From Lachnospiraceae bacterium (GTDB taxonomy: Bacteria; Bacillota; Clostridia; Lachnospirales; Lachnospiraceae): a stretch of 32,913 bases of DNA. Below, piece by piece: positions 8,924 to 18,122 of this stretch. Each line of letters opens with the position of its first letter. The first letter of the stretch is position 1. The stretch spans positions 1 to 32,913 of the forward strand of contig JALESH010000070.1 in assembly GCA_022781985.1 (NCBI GenBank), written 5' to 3'. The position numbers were made by a program, and so were the translations under genes. Below the pieces are notes generated by a model. That model had not been told where the DNA came from, searched no databases, and worked only from the letters and a program-made list of their open reading frames with translations.

Positions 8924-8930
8924 TCTCCTT

Positions 8931-9614
8931 TCATCCGGCACTGTCCTGTACCACCCTTCCATCCTTTATCTTGATCACCCTCCTGGCCTGAGCCGCGATA
9001 TCGTTGTCATGGGTAATCAAAATCACTGTCCTGCCCTCCTCATGGAGCTTTTTTAAAATATCCATAATCTCTCTGCTGGAGCCCGAATCCAGATTGCCTG
9101 TAGGCTCATCGGCCAGAATCACCGGCGGTGCCTGGGCAATGGCCCTTGCAATGGCCACTCTCTGCTGCTGTCCTCCTGACATTTCCGAGGGCTTATGGGT
9201 TTTGCGCCCATCCAGCCCCACCTTGCTGAGAGCTGTCTGTGACAGGCTCAGCCGCTCTTTCCGGGATACGCCCCTGTAGATCAGGGGCAGTTCTACATTT
9301 TCCAGCGCCGTCAGGTTCTGTATCAGGTTAAAGCCCTGGAAGATAAAGCCGATCTCCTTATTTCGTATGTCAGAGAGTTCATCATCACTTAAGCAGGACA
9401 CATCCTGCCCATGCAGCATATAGGTGCCGCTGGTGGGCGTATCCAGGCAGCCCAGCATATTCATCAGGGTAGACTTTCCGGAACCTGACTGTCCGATAAT
9501 GGCCACAAACTCATTCTCTTCTATGGTCAGATCCACATGATCCAGAGCCCTTACCTCATTTTCTCCGGGATTATATATCTTGCATATGTCCCGGATGTCT
9601 ATCAATATACCCAT
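8931..9614 (-). CDS. MacB/LolD-type ABC transporter ATPase
   Basis: The 227-residue ATPase powers the neighbouring permease. It shows Walker [10 protein letters not shown] (about residues 41-49), Q loop IFQGFNL, signature SGGQQQR, Walker B VILADEP and the H loop LITHD. The pattern [19 protein letters not shown] is typical of the MacB/LolD branch. The start has a strong GGGGAGGATAGGGG stretch just upstream. It is the first gene of a three-gene operon (ATPase, adaptor, permease) behind the promoter at 9659-9706. Confidence 0.95.
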   Translation of the reverse strand: MGILIDIRDICKIYNPGENEVRALDHVDLTIEENEFVAIIGQSGSGKSTLMNMLGCLDTPTSGTYMLHGQDVSCLSDDELSDIRNKEIGFIFQGFNLIQNLTALENVELPLIYRGVSRKERLSLSQTALSKVGLDGRKTHKPSEMSGGQQQRVAIARAIAQAPPVILADEPTGNLDSGSSREIMDILKKLHEEGRTVILITHDNDIAAQARRVIKIKDGRVVQDSAG

Positions 9615-9658
9615 CCCCTATCCTCCCCACAGCAATTTTCCTGTTGTGTTATTGTAAT

Positions 9659-9706
9659 ATTGTATTATTCAATTAATACAATAATTACTTTTTTATCATT
9701 TGTCAA
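9659..9706 (-). promoter_or_regulatory. Promoter with overlapping operator-like inverted repeat, ABC exporter operon
   Basis: Minus-strand TTGACA (9701-9706), a 17-base spacer and TATTGT (9678-9683) form the promoter. A perfect inverted repeat ATTGTATTA / TAATACAAT (9659-9667 and 9674-9682, six-base spacer) covers the -10 and the likely start site. With one bulge it extends further outward. This is where a dimeric repressor would block transcription. No regulator gene lies beside the operon. Confidence 0.65.
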
Positions 9707-9729
9707 TAACCAAAGAAATTTTTTTTAAC

Positions 9730-9775
9730 AAAAGACAGAAGAAAGGGCCGAACCTGCCTTTTTCTTCTGTCTTTT
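9730..9775 (-). terminator. Terminator-like hairpin after tex
   Basis: AAAAGACAGAAGAAA (9730-9744) pairs perfectly with its complement at 9761-9775 around a 16-base loop with some extra pairing. It lies four bases past the tex stop. On the minus strand the stem ends in TCTTTTG, so the T run is short. Confidence 0.65.
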
Positions 9776-9778
9776 CAG

Positions 9779-12106
9779 CTATTTTTCTATTTTCATGGTG
9801 AGTGAAATCCTCTTTTTTTCCGGATCTGCGGAAAGAACCTGCACATCCACCACATCGCCTACGCTGACAGCCTCCATGGGATGCCGGATGAAGCGGTCTG
9901 TGATCTGAGAAATATGTACCAGGCCATCCTGATGTACGCCGATATCCACAAAGGCACCAAAATCAATGACGTTACGCACAGTTCCCTTCAGGATCATGCC
10001 CGGCTTCAGATCCGCCATATCCAGCACGTCGCTGCGCAGGATGGGGGCCGGCATATCAGCCCTGGGATCTCGGGCCGGCTTCTCCAGCTCCTTCAGAATA
10101 TCTGTCAGCGTGATTTCCCCGATGCCCAGCTCCTCTGCCAGCTTTTTTTTATCCCTGACTCTCCGCTCCAGAGATCCCGCTGCCGGGGGCTCCGCCGCTT
10201 TCCGGGCGCTGTCCTCCGGCGCCATCCCTCCCAGGGCTGCTGCCAGAGCCTTTCCCATAGCAGTATCGGCGCTTCGGATCACCGTCTTATTCTGCCTGGG
10301 CTTCTTCTCCTTTTGGGATGGCTCCCTTTTGGCCTTTCCCTTATCTGAAGCGGCTCTTTTCTGAGCCTCTCTCACATCCTCCATGGTAAGTCCCAGCCGT
10401 TCCAGAAGCTGCATCGCCGCCTGGTAGGACTCAGGATGCACGCTGGTGGCATCCAGGGGATTGTCTCCCTCCGGAATACGCAGGAAGCCTGCACACTGTT
10501 CAAAAGCCCTGGGCCCCAGCTTGGCAACCTTCAGCAGCTGCTTCCTGTTGGTAAAGCGGCCGTTATTTTCCCTGTAATCCACGATATTCCTGGCAATGGT
10601 CCTGGTAATGCCGGACACATACTCCAGCAAAGGGGCTGAGGCTGTGTTCAGATCCACTCCCACCCGGTTCACGCAGTCCTCTACCACGCCTCCCAGGGTG
10701 TCACTCAGCTTCTTCTGGTTCATATCATGCTGATATTGTCCCACTCCTATGGATTTTGGATCTATTTTGACCAGCTCCGCCAGGGGATCCTGGAGTCTCC
10801 TGGCTATGGAAGCCGCACTTCTCTGACCCACATCAAAGCCGGGAAATTCCTCTGTGGCCAGCTTGCTGGCAGAATAGACAGAGGCTCCGGCCTCGTTGAC
10901 TATCACATACTGCACTGGAGTATCCAGCTCCTTGATCAGCTCTACGATCACCTGCTCCGATTCTCTGGAGGCCGTGCCGTTTCCAAGAGAAATCAGGGAA
11001 ATGCCATATTTCCGGATGAGTCCTTTCAGCTCTCTCTTGGCTTCCTCCACCTTATTCTGAGGGGCGGTAGGGAAAATCACCCTGGTATCCAGTACCTTCC
11101 CTGTGGCATCCACCACAGCCAGCTTACAGCCGGTGCGGAAGGCAGGATCCCATCCCAGCACCACCCTGCCGGCGATGGGAGGCTGCATCAGTAGCTGTTC
11201 CAGATTCCTGCCAAATACTGAAATAGCCCCGTCCTCCGCCCTCTCTGTCAACTGGCTGCGAATCTCCCTCTCTATGGCAGGCGCAATCAGACGATGGTAG
11301 CTGTCTTCTATCACATCTGTCAGCACCGGGACGGTGACCGGATTGTCCGCAGTGATCACCTGCTTGGCAAGGTATCGGAGAATACGCTCCTCCGGTGCTT
11401 CCACCTTCACTGTGAGTATCTTCTCACTCTCTCCCCTGTTCAGAGCCAGCACACGATGACCTGCCGCTTTCCTGAGAGGCTCCTCATAATCATAATACAT
11501 CTCATACACACTCTGCGCCTTTTCATCCTTGGCAGTGCTGGTGATCCTGCCCTCCTGCATGGTAATATCCCTGATATAGATACGGTAATCCGCCTCGTCG
11601 GAGATGTCCTCGGCAATAATATCCTTTGCGCCCTGTATGGCTTCCTGAACACTTCCCACCCCTTTTTCTTCATTTATGTAGCCGGCAGCCTCCTCCTCAA
11701 GAGGAATCTGTCCCTCCTGCCTGCGGATCCACTCTGCCAGTCCCTCCAGCCCCTTTTCTCTGGCCATGCTGGCCCTTGTTTTTCTCTTGGGACGGTATGG
11801 GCGGTACAGATCCTCTACTACCACCAGGGTCTCTGCTGCCAGGATTTTCTCTCTCAGCTCCTCTGTCAGCTTGCCCTGCTCCTCTATGCTTCCCAGTACC
11901 TGTTCCTTCTTTTCCTCCAGATTCCTCAGGTAGCCAAGCCGCTCATGGAGGCTTCTCAGCACCTCATCGTTCAGGGAGCCTGTGACCTCCTTCCTGTATC
12001 TGGAAATAAATGGGATGGTATTTCCTTCATCGATCAATTTCACAGCCGCCTCTGCCTGCCACCTCTGCACGCCCAGCTCTTCACCTAACTTTAAAATAAT
12101 ATCCAT
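9779..12106 (-). CDS. tex: Tex/YhgF-family RNA-binding transcription accessory protein
   Basis: Tex is a conserved cytoplasmic nucleic-acid-binding protein related to eukaryotic Spt6, linked in several bacteria to transcription and gene expression. The 775-residue product has the N-terminal helical part with the PFISRYRKE motif near residue 30. A YqgF-like RNase H fold follows (LGWDPAFRTGCKLAVVD), then a helix-hairpin-helix region (LNTASAPLLEYVSGI). It ends in an S1 domain (GMILKGTVRNVIDFGAFVDIG). A linker rich in Lys, Ala and Pro precedes the C-terminal part. The ATG at 12104-12106 follows GGAG by seven bases; two upstream in-frame ATGs lack such a site. It stands alone. Confidence 0.95.
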   Translation of the reverse strand: MDIILKLGEELGVQRWQAEAAVKLIDEGNTIPFISRYRKEVTGSLNDEVLRSLHERLGYLRNLEEKKEQVLGSIEEQGKLTEELREKILAAETLVVVEDLYRPYRPKRKTRASMAREKGLEGLAEWIRRQEGQIPLEEEAAGYINEEKGVGSVQEAIQGAKDIIAEDISDEADYRIYIRDITMQEGRITSTAKDEKAQSVYEMYYDYEEPLRKAAGHRVLALNRGESEKILTVKVEAPEERILRYLAKQVITADNPVTVPVLTDVIEDSYHRLIAPAIEREIRSQLTERAEDGAISVFGRNLEQLLMQPPIAGRVVLGWDPAFRTGCKLAVVDATGKVLDTRVIFPTAPQNKVEEAKRELKGLIRKYGISLISLGNGTASRESEQVIVELIKELDTPVQYVIVNEAGASVYSASKLATEEFPGFDVGQRSAASIARRLQDPLAELVKIDPKSIGVGQYQHDMNQKKLSDTLGGVVEDCVNRVGVDLNTASAPLLEYVSGITRTIARNIVDYRENNGRFTNRKQLLKVAKLGPRAFEQCAGFLRIPEGDNPLDATSVHPESYQAAMQLLERLGLTMEDVREAQKRAASDKGKAKREPSQKEKKPRQNKTVIRSADTAMGKALAAALGGMAPEDSARKAAEPPAAGSLERRVRDKKKLAEELGIGEITLTDILKELEKPARDPRADMPAPILRSDVLDMADLKPGMILKGTVRNVIDFGAFVDIGVHQDGLVHISQITDRFIRHPMEAVSVGDVVDVQVLSADPEKKRISLTMKIEK

Positions 12107-12167
12107 CAAAGTACTCCATTTCAAAACCATTCTGTTTTCAGTATGAATAAAGATATACAATAATCCT

Positions 12168-12197
12168 ATTATAATGGAAAAAGAAGGATATTTTCAA
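12168..12197 (-). promoter_or_regulatory. Promoter of tex
   Basis: Minus-strand TTGAAA (12192-12197), an 18-base spacer and TATAAT (12168-12173). It is arranged back to back with the plus-strand promoter at 12200-12228, leaving only two bases between the two -35 boxes. Confidence 0.65.
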
Positions 12198-12199
12198 GA

Positions 12200-12228
12200 T
12201 TGTATTCTTCTGCATTAAATGTTACAAT
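12200..12228 (+). promoter_or_regulatory. Promoter of the small membrane protein gene
   Basis: TTGTAT (12200-12205), a 17-base spacer and TACAAT (12223-12228) precede the gene at 12283. Confidence 0.6.
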
Positions 12229-12282
12229 AATCATGTATATTTATATTCAGCAGACAGAAGCACCAAAGCCGAAAGGAATTTT

Positions 12283-12681
12283 ATGGATCAGATGAGCAGC
12301 AAGACCAACAGCAGAAATGAGACAGGGCAGAGGCTGGCCATGGCCGCCATGACATTGGGGATTCTGGCTACAGTGACCACACTTACGCTGACCCTGTATC
12401 TGCCCCTTATTTTAGGCAGCCTGGCCATTCTGCTTGCCCTGCTTTCCAAAGGGACAGCAGCCTCCCTGAAGACCCAGGCTATAGCCGGCATCGTCTGCGG
12501 CATTGCAGGACTGGCTATCAACACCTTTATCATTATCATTGTTTTTTCCCTCTACGGCGGGGACATCATGCGTCAATCCGCCCGGATCTATGATGAAATG
12601 GTAGAGGATATCTATGGTATGCCCTCGGAAGAGATCCTGGGTGAGTCCATGGAAGACATTGTTGAGGAGCTTTTGGATTAA
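12283..12681 (+). CDS. Small membrane protein, DUF4190-like
   Basis: The 132-residue protein has a polar N-terminus of about 16 residues. A hydrophobic hairpin (about 18-55) comes next, then a helix (about 66-91, GIVCGIAGLAINTFIIIIVF). The C-terminus is acidic and soluble, with several Glu and Asp and a Met-rich stretch. The Gly-rich, paired helices recall DUF4190 proteins, but this is a weak resemblance. AAAGGA five bases before the ATG supports the start. The gene diverges from tex and is followed by the 16-bp tandem repeats. Function unknown. Confidence 0.75.
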   Translation: MDQMSSKTNSRNETGQRLAMAAMTLGILATVTTLTLTLYLPLILGSLAILLALLSKGTAASLKTQAIAGIVCGIAGLAINTFIIIIVFSLYGGDIMRQSARIYDEMVEDIYGMPSEEILGESMEDIVEELLD

Positions 12682-12708
12682 TATATAGGAAGTCTGTTCA
12701 TGAACCAG

Positions 12709-12780
12709 TTCACAAATGAATCAATTCACAAATGAATCAATTCACAAATGAATCAATTCACAAATGAATCAATTCACAAA
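12709..12780 (+). repeat. 16-bp tandem repeat, 4.5 copies
   Basis: The unit TTCACAAATGAATCAA occurs four times without change (12709-12724, 12725-12740, 12741-12756, 12757-12772), and the half copy TTCACAAA ends at 12780. Each unit contains TTCA and TGAA in inverted order, so the array is a run of small dyads. It ends about five bases before the ribosome binding site of the next gene. The period is not a multiple of three and the array is not part of a supported gene. Confidence 0.97.
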
Positions 12781-12799
12781 AAGAAAGGAGTTATATTTT

Positions 12800-13300
12800 A
12801 TGAATGGAATCAGCGCTATTTCCGGCCCTTATGGAGCGGCCGGCATAAAAAACTATGGTTATTCTGCCATGAATACACAGGCAGGAGGCAGTATACGCAA
12901 TCCCGGCGAGTCCCAGGTGAAATCTCCCGGAAGGAAATCCTCACCGGCAGAATGCGAGACCTGCCGCAGCCGAAAATATCAGGATGGCTCTGACGAAATG
13001 GTATCTTTCAAGGCGCCTACCCATATTTCTCCCCAGTCAGCAGCCTCCCTGGTCCGCTCCCATGAGCAGGAGCATGTTTCCAATGCCTACAAAAAGGCTG
13101 CCAATGGCAACGGAGAGGTTATCTCTGCCAACGTGTCCATCCATACCTCTGTCTGTCCTGAGTGCGGACGCAGCTACGTCTCCGGAGGGACTACCAGCAC
13201 CCAGATCAAATATTACAACGAGGAAAATCCCTATCAGCAGAACCTGAAATCTGCCGATGGCATAAAATACCGGGGAATGAATCTGGATATGGGGGTATAG
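12800..13300 (+). CDS. Putative metallopeptidase-like protein with HExxH and CxxC pairs
   Basis: The 166-residue protein has a Gly- and Asn-rich N-terminus without a clear signal peptide. A first pair CETC near residue 52 is followed by KYQDGSDE and VSFKAPTHISP. The helix SLVRSHEQEHVSNA carries an HExxH zinc-protease motif (HEQEH), and a second pair CPEC sits in VCPECGRSYVSGG. This pattern resembles the SprA-related family (PF12118); that name is recalled, not searched. The ATG at 12800 follows AAAGGAG by nine bases, immediately after the tandem repeats. Whether it is an active protease is unknown, as no third ligand is certain. Confidence 0.82.
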   Translation: MNGISAISGPYGAAGIKNYGYSAMNTQAGGSIRNPGESQVKSPGRKSSPAECETCRSRKYQDGSDEMVSFKAPTHISPQSAASLVRSHEQEHVSNAYKKAANGNGEVISANVSIHTSVCPECGRSYVSGGTTSTQIKYYNEENPYQQNLKSADGIKYRGMNLDMGV

Positions 13301-13320
13301 CCCTTTATGGAGATGAATTT

Positions 13321-14076
13321 ATGAATGCTTACAGATCATCTGCCGAGCTGAAGGGCATGGCTAAGGAACAGTTGTTCGGCCGCTATGGTGCGGTGATCGG
13401 GGCCATGCTGCTGACGGCTCTGTCCGCCCTGCTGTCAGTCAGGGTTTGTGCAGGGCTGGCCACTCTCCTCCCGGCATCAGCCGGTATTGCGTATTTTACC
13501 GCCCTTTATCTGCTGTCCGTCATTGTCCTCCTGTTTCTGGGGATCCTGGAATCAGGCAGTGCCTACCTGTATCTGAAGCTCAGCTGTCATCAGCCGGTAT
13601 CCGCAAGCGACATTTTCTACGGCTTCAGGATATATCCCGGCAAGGCATTGACCCTTCAATCGCTGGTTATTATTCTGGCTCTGATTTGCAATGCCCCTCA
13701 GCAGATTATGGCCTATCTCTATAGGACATCCCATTACGAATCCATTTATCTGCTTTTGTTTGCGGTTGCTTCTATAGCCGGATACGTGCTCCTCATTATT
13801 GTATGGTTAATGCTGTCCCAGGTTTTTTATCTGCTTCAGGACTTTCCCCATTACTCTTCCCGGGAACTGATAAAAACCAGCTGCAGGATTATGCGGGGAC
13901 ACAAGGGCAGGCTTTTTTATATCACTGTCAGCTTCATCCCCCTGTACTTTCTCGCCTTTCTCTCCTTTGGCCTGGGGCTGCTGTGGATCACGCCTTACAA
14001 GAAAACGGTGATGGCCAACTTCTATATGGATCTGATGTGCAGCAGGCCGGGACAGACAGCTGACATGGCTGGATAA
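13321..14076 (+). CDS. DUF975-like integral membrane protein
   Basis: The 251-residue protein starts with a soluble helix containing AELKGMAKEQLFGRYG. Several membrane segments follow (about 30-60, 65-90, 115-140, 150-180, 210-240), with a SCRIMRGHKGRLFYI stretch in the last cytoplasmic loop. This fits the DUF975 family common in Firmicutes, whose role is not settled. The ATG at 13321 follows GGAG by about eight bases and lies 20 bases after the HExxH gene, so the two are likely co-transcribed. A good terminator follows. Confidence 0.82.
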   Translation: MNAYRSSAELKGMAKEQLFGRYGAVIGAMLLTALSALLSVRVCAGLATLLPASAGIAYFTALYLLSVIVLLFLGILESGSAYLYLKLSCHQPVSASDIFYGFRIYPGKALTLQSLVIILALICNAPQQIMAYLYRTSHYESIYLLLFAVASIAGYVLLIIVWLMLSQVFYLLQDFPHYSSRELIKTSCRIMRGHKGRLFYITVSFIPLYFLAFLSFGLGLLWITPYKKTVMANFYMDLMCSRPGQTADMAG

Positions 14077-14081
14077 CTGTT

Positions 14082-14121
14082 AAAATCCCACGGAATCAGC
14101 AGAAATTCCGTGGGATTTTTA
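14082..14121. terminator. Bidirectional terminator between the DUF975 gene and prfB
   Basis: AAAATCCCACGGAAT (14082-14096) pairs with ATTCCGTGGGATTTT (14105-14119) around an eight-base loop, with a T run on both strands. It lies between convergent genes. Confidence 0.9.
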
Positions 14122-14140
14122 TATACTGTCATCCTAAAAG

Positions 14141-15275
14141 CTATTGTCCGTTTCCCGCCGGGGCTTTTCCCCCTGTGCTGAGCCATTTCAGATAGGCATT
14201 GATAAAGGGATCCAGGGCACCGTCCAGCACTGCCTCTGCATTTCCCGACTCTTCTGAGGTCCTGTGATCCTTCACCATAGTATAGGGCTGTAATACGTAG
14301 GAACGGATCTGATTTCCCCAGCCGATTTCCTTCACCTCTCCTCTGATATCTGAAAGCTTTTCCGCATTTTCCTCCTGCTTCAGCATATACAGCTTAGCCT
14401 TCAGCATCTGCATGGCCTTATCCTTATTTTGGAACTGGGAACGCTCATTCTGGCACTGCACCACAATGCCGGTGGGAAGGTGGGTGATACGGATAGCTGA
14501 AGAGGTCTTATTGATATGCTGTCCGCCCGCACCGCTGCTTCGATAGGTATCTATCCTCAGCTCATCCTCGTTGATTTCAATATCCATATCCTCTTCTATA
14601 TCCGGCATCACATCCAGTGATACGAAGGAGGTCTGCCGTTTTCCCTGGGCATTAAAGGGAGAAATACGCACCAGGCGATGGACACCCTTTTCCGACTTCA
14701 GATAGCCGTATGCATTTTCCCCATTCACCTGGAAGGTCACTGATTTGATGCCGGCTTCCTCTCCATCCAGATAATCCAATACCTCCAGGGTAAAGCCCTT
14801 CCGTTCTGCCCATCTGGTGTACATTCGATAGAGCATGGCACACCAGTCACAGCTCTCAGTGCCGCCTGCGCCTGCATTCAGCTTGAGGATGGCATTGTTT
14901 TTGTCATACTCTCCTGACAGCAGAGTGCGGATTCTGATATTTTCAAAGGTTTCAATAAAGGCATCCAGCTCGCTTCTGATCTCCGGAACCAGCTCAGGCT
15001 CCTCCTCCTCATATCCCATTTCAATCAGAGTTTCGATATCCTCATACTGCGTCCTCAGTCCGTTCACAGTATCTGCCGTATCCTTGAGATTTTTTAATTC
15101 CTTCATCTTACGGTTGGAGCTGTCAGGATCGTCCCAGAAGCCCGGAGCCTCCATCTCTCTCTCCAGCTCCTCTATCCTTCTGGATTTATCTGCTAAGTTA
15201 AAGTGAATCCCTCACTTCCGCAAGCGGACTTTCATAGGCCTGCAGCTCGGCCTTCATCTGATCTAATTCTACCAC
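14141..15275 (-). CDS. prfB: Peptide chain release factor 2, with +1 programmed frameshift
   Basis: RF2 releases peptides at UGA and UAA. The main open frame reads from 15199 to 14141 and has the GGQ motif in SSGAGGQHINKTSS. The first 25 codons lie in another frame from GTG at 15273-15275 (VVELDQMKAEL then SPLAEVRDSL) to a TAA at 15198-15200. A +1 shift at CTTTAAC joins them: T at 15200 is skipped and translation continues NLADKSRRIEELE, giving 377 residues. This N-terminus matches typical clostridial RF2. GTG is chosen because that homology starts there. The gene follows secA by 33 bases and probably shares its promoter. Confidence 0.93.
15197..15203 (-). promoter_or_regulatory. prfB recoding (frameshift) site CTTTAAC
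   Basis: On the minus strand the slippery CTT (15201-15203) is followed by in-frame TAA (15198-15200) and then C. A Shine-Dalgarno-like GAGGGA lies four bases upstream of CTT. The known RF2 autoregulation site is CTTTGAC with an upstream SD; here the stop is TAA and the next residue Asn rather than Asp. Confidence 0.85.
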
Positions 15276-15308
15276 CTTACGTTCACCACTCTTTCCTTTA
15301 TTTTTTAT

Positions 15309-17876
15309 TTATTTATTCCTTCCGCAGCACTGCTTGTACTTTCTGCCGCTTCCGCATGGACAGGGATCATTGGGGTACACCTTTGCAGCATCCCTCTTTA
15401 CCGGTCCCTTCTGGAGCGAATCATCCTTGTTGGTGCCTGTCACCTTGGCTACCTGCTCCCTTTCTACCTTCTGCTCCACCCGTACATGGAAAAGCAGCCG
15501 AACAGTCTCTTCTTTTATATTCTGAGTCATCTCGTCGAACATCTCATAGCCATTCAGCTTATACTCCACCAGCGGATCCCTCTGGCCGTATGCCTGCAGC
15601 CCTACCCCCTGGCGGAGCTGATCCATATCGTCAATGTGATCCATCCACTTTCTGTCGATCACCTTAAGGAGAATGACTCTTTCCAGCTCCCGCATTGCCT
15701 CAGGATTGGGAAATTCCGCTTCTTTACTTTCATACAGCTTAACAGCCTCTTCCTTAAGCTGCTGCTTCAGGCTGTTCTTTTTTGGCTTCAGCACCCTGCC
15801 GGTATTCACCGGCCTGAGGGGAATAGTGGGGAGCAGAAGGGTATTCAGCTCATTGAAATCCCAATCCTCTATATCGCTGTCATCACTGATGCTGATATCC
15901 ACTGCATTTTCCGCAATGTCTGTAATCATCTTAAAGATGGCATCCCTCATGCTTTCACCGCTGAGCACCTGCCTTCTCTCTTCATAAATAATCTCTCTCT
16001 GCTCATTCATAACCTGGTCATATTCCAGCAGATTCTTACGGATGCCGAAGTTGTTGTTTTCTATCTTCTTCTGCGCCGACTCAATGGCCTTGGTCAGTGA
16101 CTTATGCTCGATCTCCTGGTTCTCGGGAATCCCCAGCGCATTGAACATGCCGATCAGCCTCTCAGAACCGAACAGCCGCATCAGATCATCCTCCAGGGAA
16201 ATATAGAATTTGGATTCACCGGGATCTCCCTGGCGCCCGGAACGCCCTCGAAGCTGATTGTCAATACGTCTGGATTCATGGCGCTCTGTGCCGATGATCT
16301 TTAACCCTCCTGCTGCCCTGGCTTCATCATCCAGCTTGATATCCGTGCCACGCCCTGCCATATTGGTGGCTATCGTAACCGCTCCGTGCACACCTGCATC
16401 TGCCACGATCTCCGCCTCCAGCTCATGGAACTTGGCATTCAGAACCTTATGGGGCACACCGTTTTTGGACAGCATCCTGCTCAGCTCCTCCGATGCCTCA
16501 ATGGTAATGGTACCCACCAAAACAGGCTGTCCCTTGCTGTGGGCCTGGATCACGGCCTCAACAATGGCATGCAGCTTCTCCTTTCGGGTCTTATATACGG
16601 CATCCTGCAGATCCTGCCTGAGTATGGGCCTGTTGGTAGGAATCTCTATGACATCCATTCCGTAGATATCACGGAACTCTTTCTCCTCTGTCAAAGCAGT
16701 TCCGGTCATACCCGCCTTTTTCTCAAATTTGTTAAAGAAGTTCTGGAAGGTAATAGTAGCCAGCGTCTTGCTCTCTCTTTTGACCTTTACATGCTCCTTG
16801 GCCTCAATGGCCTGATGCAGGCCGTCAGAATAGCGGCGTCCCGGCATGATACGCCCTGTAAATTCGTCTACAATCAGAACCTGATCGTCCTTTACTACAT
16901 AATCCTGATCCCTGAACATAAGGTTATGGGCTCTGAGCGCCAGATTGATATTGTGCTGTATTTCCAGATTCTCGGGATCTGCCAGGTTTTCTATCTGAAA
17001 GAAGCGCTCTACCTTGGAAACGCCTTCCGCCGTAAGATTTACCACCTTATCCTTTTCATTGACAATAAAGTCTCCCGTCTCCTCCCTTTCTATACCCATG
17101 ATAGCATCCATCTTGGTAAGATCCGCCACATCCTCGCCCCGCTTCAGCTGCTTTGCCAAGATATCGCAGGCTTCATACAGCCTTGTGGACTTTCCGCTCT
17201 GCCCGGAAATAATAAGGGGGGTCCTGGCTTCATCGATCAGAACCGAGTCCACCTCGTCAATAATGGCATAATACAGGTCGCGGAGAACAAGCTGTTCCTT
17301 ATAGATCACCATATTATCCCTCAGATAGTCGAAGCCCAGCTCATTGTTGGTGACATAGGTGATGTCACAGTTATACTGCTCCCTGCGTTCTTCAGGCTTC
17401 ATATCATTCAGGACCACTCCCACCCTGAGCCCTAAGAATTCATGCACCTGCCCCATCCACTCAGCATCACGCTTAGCCAGATAATCATTGACCGTTACTA
17501 CATGTACGCCTTTACCGGCCAGGGCATTCAGATACGCAGGCAAAGTGGAAACCAGGGTCTTTCCCTCTCCCGTCTTCATCTCTGCGATACGTCCCTGATG
17601 CAAAATCATGCCGCCGATCAGCTGTACACGATAATGCTCCATATTGAGGACTCTTTTTGCAGCTTCCCTCACTGCAGCAAAGGCTTCCGGCAGGAGGTCA
17701 TCCAGGGTCTCTCCCTCCTGCAGGCGCTTTTTAAATTCCTTTGTCTTGTTTCTCAGCTCCTCATCGGACAGCTGCTGCATGGAGGGTCTCAATGCCTCAA
17801 CAGCATCAATTGTACTTTCAATTCTTTTTAATTCTCTCTGGCTATGCGTTCCAAAAAGCTTATTTACAATATTCAT
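15309..17876 (-). CDS. secA: Preprotein translocase ATPase SecA
   Basis: SecA drives proteins through the SecYEG channel at the cytoplasmic membrane. The 855-residue protein has the DEAD-type motor with [16 protein letters not shown] and [13 protein letters not shown], and a preprotein cross-linking region between the motor halves. It ends in the zinc-binding tail with [13 protein letters not shown]. Length is normal for Firmicutes. The ATG at 17874-17876 follows GGGAG by seven bases; longer in-frame starts have no such site. A near-consensus promoter lies at 17967-17995. prfB follows 33 bases downstream of the stop. Confidence 0.97.
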   Translation of the reverse strand: MNIVNKLFGTHSQRELKRIESTIDAVEALRPSMQQLSDEELRNKTKEFKKRLQEGETLDDLLPEAFAAVREAAKRVLNMEHYRVQLIGGMILHQGRIAEMKTGEGKTLVSTLPAYLNALAGKGVHVVTVNDYLAKRDAEWMGQVHEFLGLRVGVVLNDMKPEERREQYNCDITYVTNNELGFDYLRDNMVIYKEQLVLRDLYYAIIDEVDSVLIDEARTPLIISGQSGKSTRLYEACDILAKQLKRGEDVADLTKMDAIMGIEREETGDFIVNEKDKVVNLTAEGVSKVERFFQIENLADPENLEIQHNINLALRAHNLMFRDQDYVVKDDQVLIVDEFTGRIMPGRRYSDGLHQAIEAKEHVKVKRESKTLATITFQNFFNKFEKKAGMTGTALTEEKEFRDIYGMDVIEIPTNRPILRQDLQDAVYKTRKEKLHAIVEAVIQAHSKGQPVLVGTITIEASEELSRMLSKNGVPHKVLNAKFHELEAEIVADAGVHGAVTIATNMAGRGTDIKLDDEARAAGGLKIIGTERHESRRIDNQLRGRSGRQGDPGESKFYISLEDDLMRLFGSERLIGMFNALGIPENQEIEHKSLTKAIESAQKKIENNNFGIRKNLLEYDQVMNEQREIIYEERRQVLSGESMRDAIFKMITDIAENAVDISISDDSDIEDWDFNELNTLLLPTIPLRPVNTGRVLKPKKNSLKQQLKEEAVKLYESKEAEFPNPEAMRELERVILLKVIDRKWMDHIDDMDQLRQGVGLQAYGQRDPLVEYKLNGYEMFDEMTQNIKEETVRLLFHVRVEQKVEREQVAKVTGTNKDDSLQKGPVKRDAAKVYPNDPCPCGSGRKYKQCCGRNK

Positions 17877-17966
17877 ACTTAAACTCCCATGTCCCTTTTC
17901 CTTATTCCCCGCTTTCAGGAAACAATCGTTTTCATGCACACTCTTTCCCATGTGATTTTCTCATCT

Positions 17967-17995
17967 ATTGTAACAGATTTGCGGACTATATTCAA
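17967..17995 (-). promoter_or_regulatory. Promoter of secA-prfB
   Basis: Minus-strand TTGAAT (17990-17995), a 17-base spacer and TACAAT (17967-17972), about 90 bases before secA. Confidence 0.7.
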
Positions 17996-18066
17996 CCTGC
18001 TAAAAAAGCGGGAACCAGTTTATCACAGTTCAGCCCGGAGCATCAGGCAAAGGCCCCGGCAGTCAA

Positions 18067-18099
18067 GCGGGGCATCCTCCAGCCCGGAAGATGCCCCGC
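18067..18099 (-). terminator. GC-rich hairpin after the chemoreceptor gene
   Basis: GCGGGGCATC (18067-18076) pairs with GATGCCCCGC (18090-18099), with further inner pairs and a five-base loop. It lies about 25 bases past the chemoreceptor stop. The minus strand then reads TTGACTG, a poor T run, so termination efficiency is uncertain. Confidence 0.55.
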
Positions 18100-18122
18100 C
18101 ATATATTCTTTGTCTTTTTCTT

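Noticed and set aside
12709-12780. Repeat array considered as CRISPR
   Set aside because: The units are directly tandem with no spacers, only 16 bp, and no cas gene is present.
14141-15154. prfB starting at the ATG at 15154
   Set aside because: It would lack the conserved RF2 N-terminus, which is present upstream in another frame joined by a recognisable frameshift site.
16386-17435. A 349-codon plus-strand open frame inside secA
   Set aside because: It is antisense to a well-supported gene, has no ribosome site or family motif, and arises from the codon use of secA.
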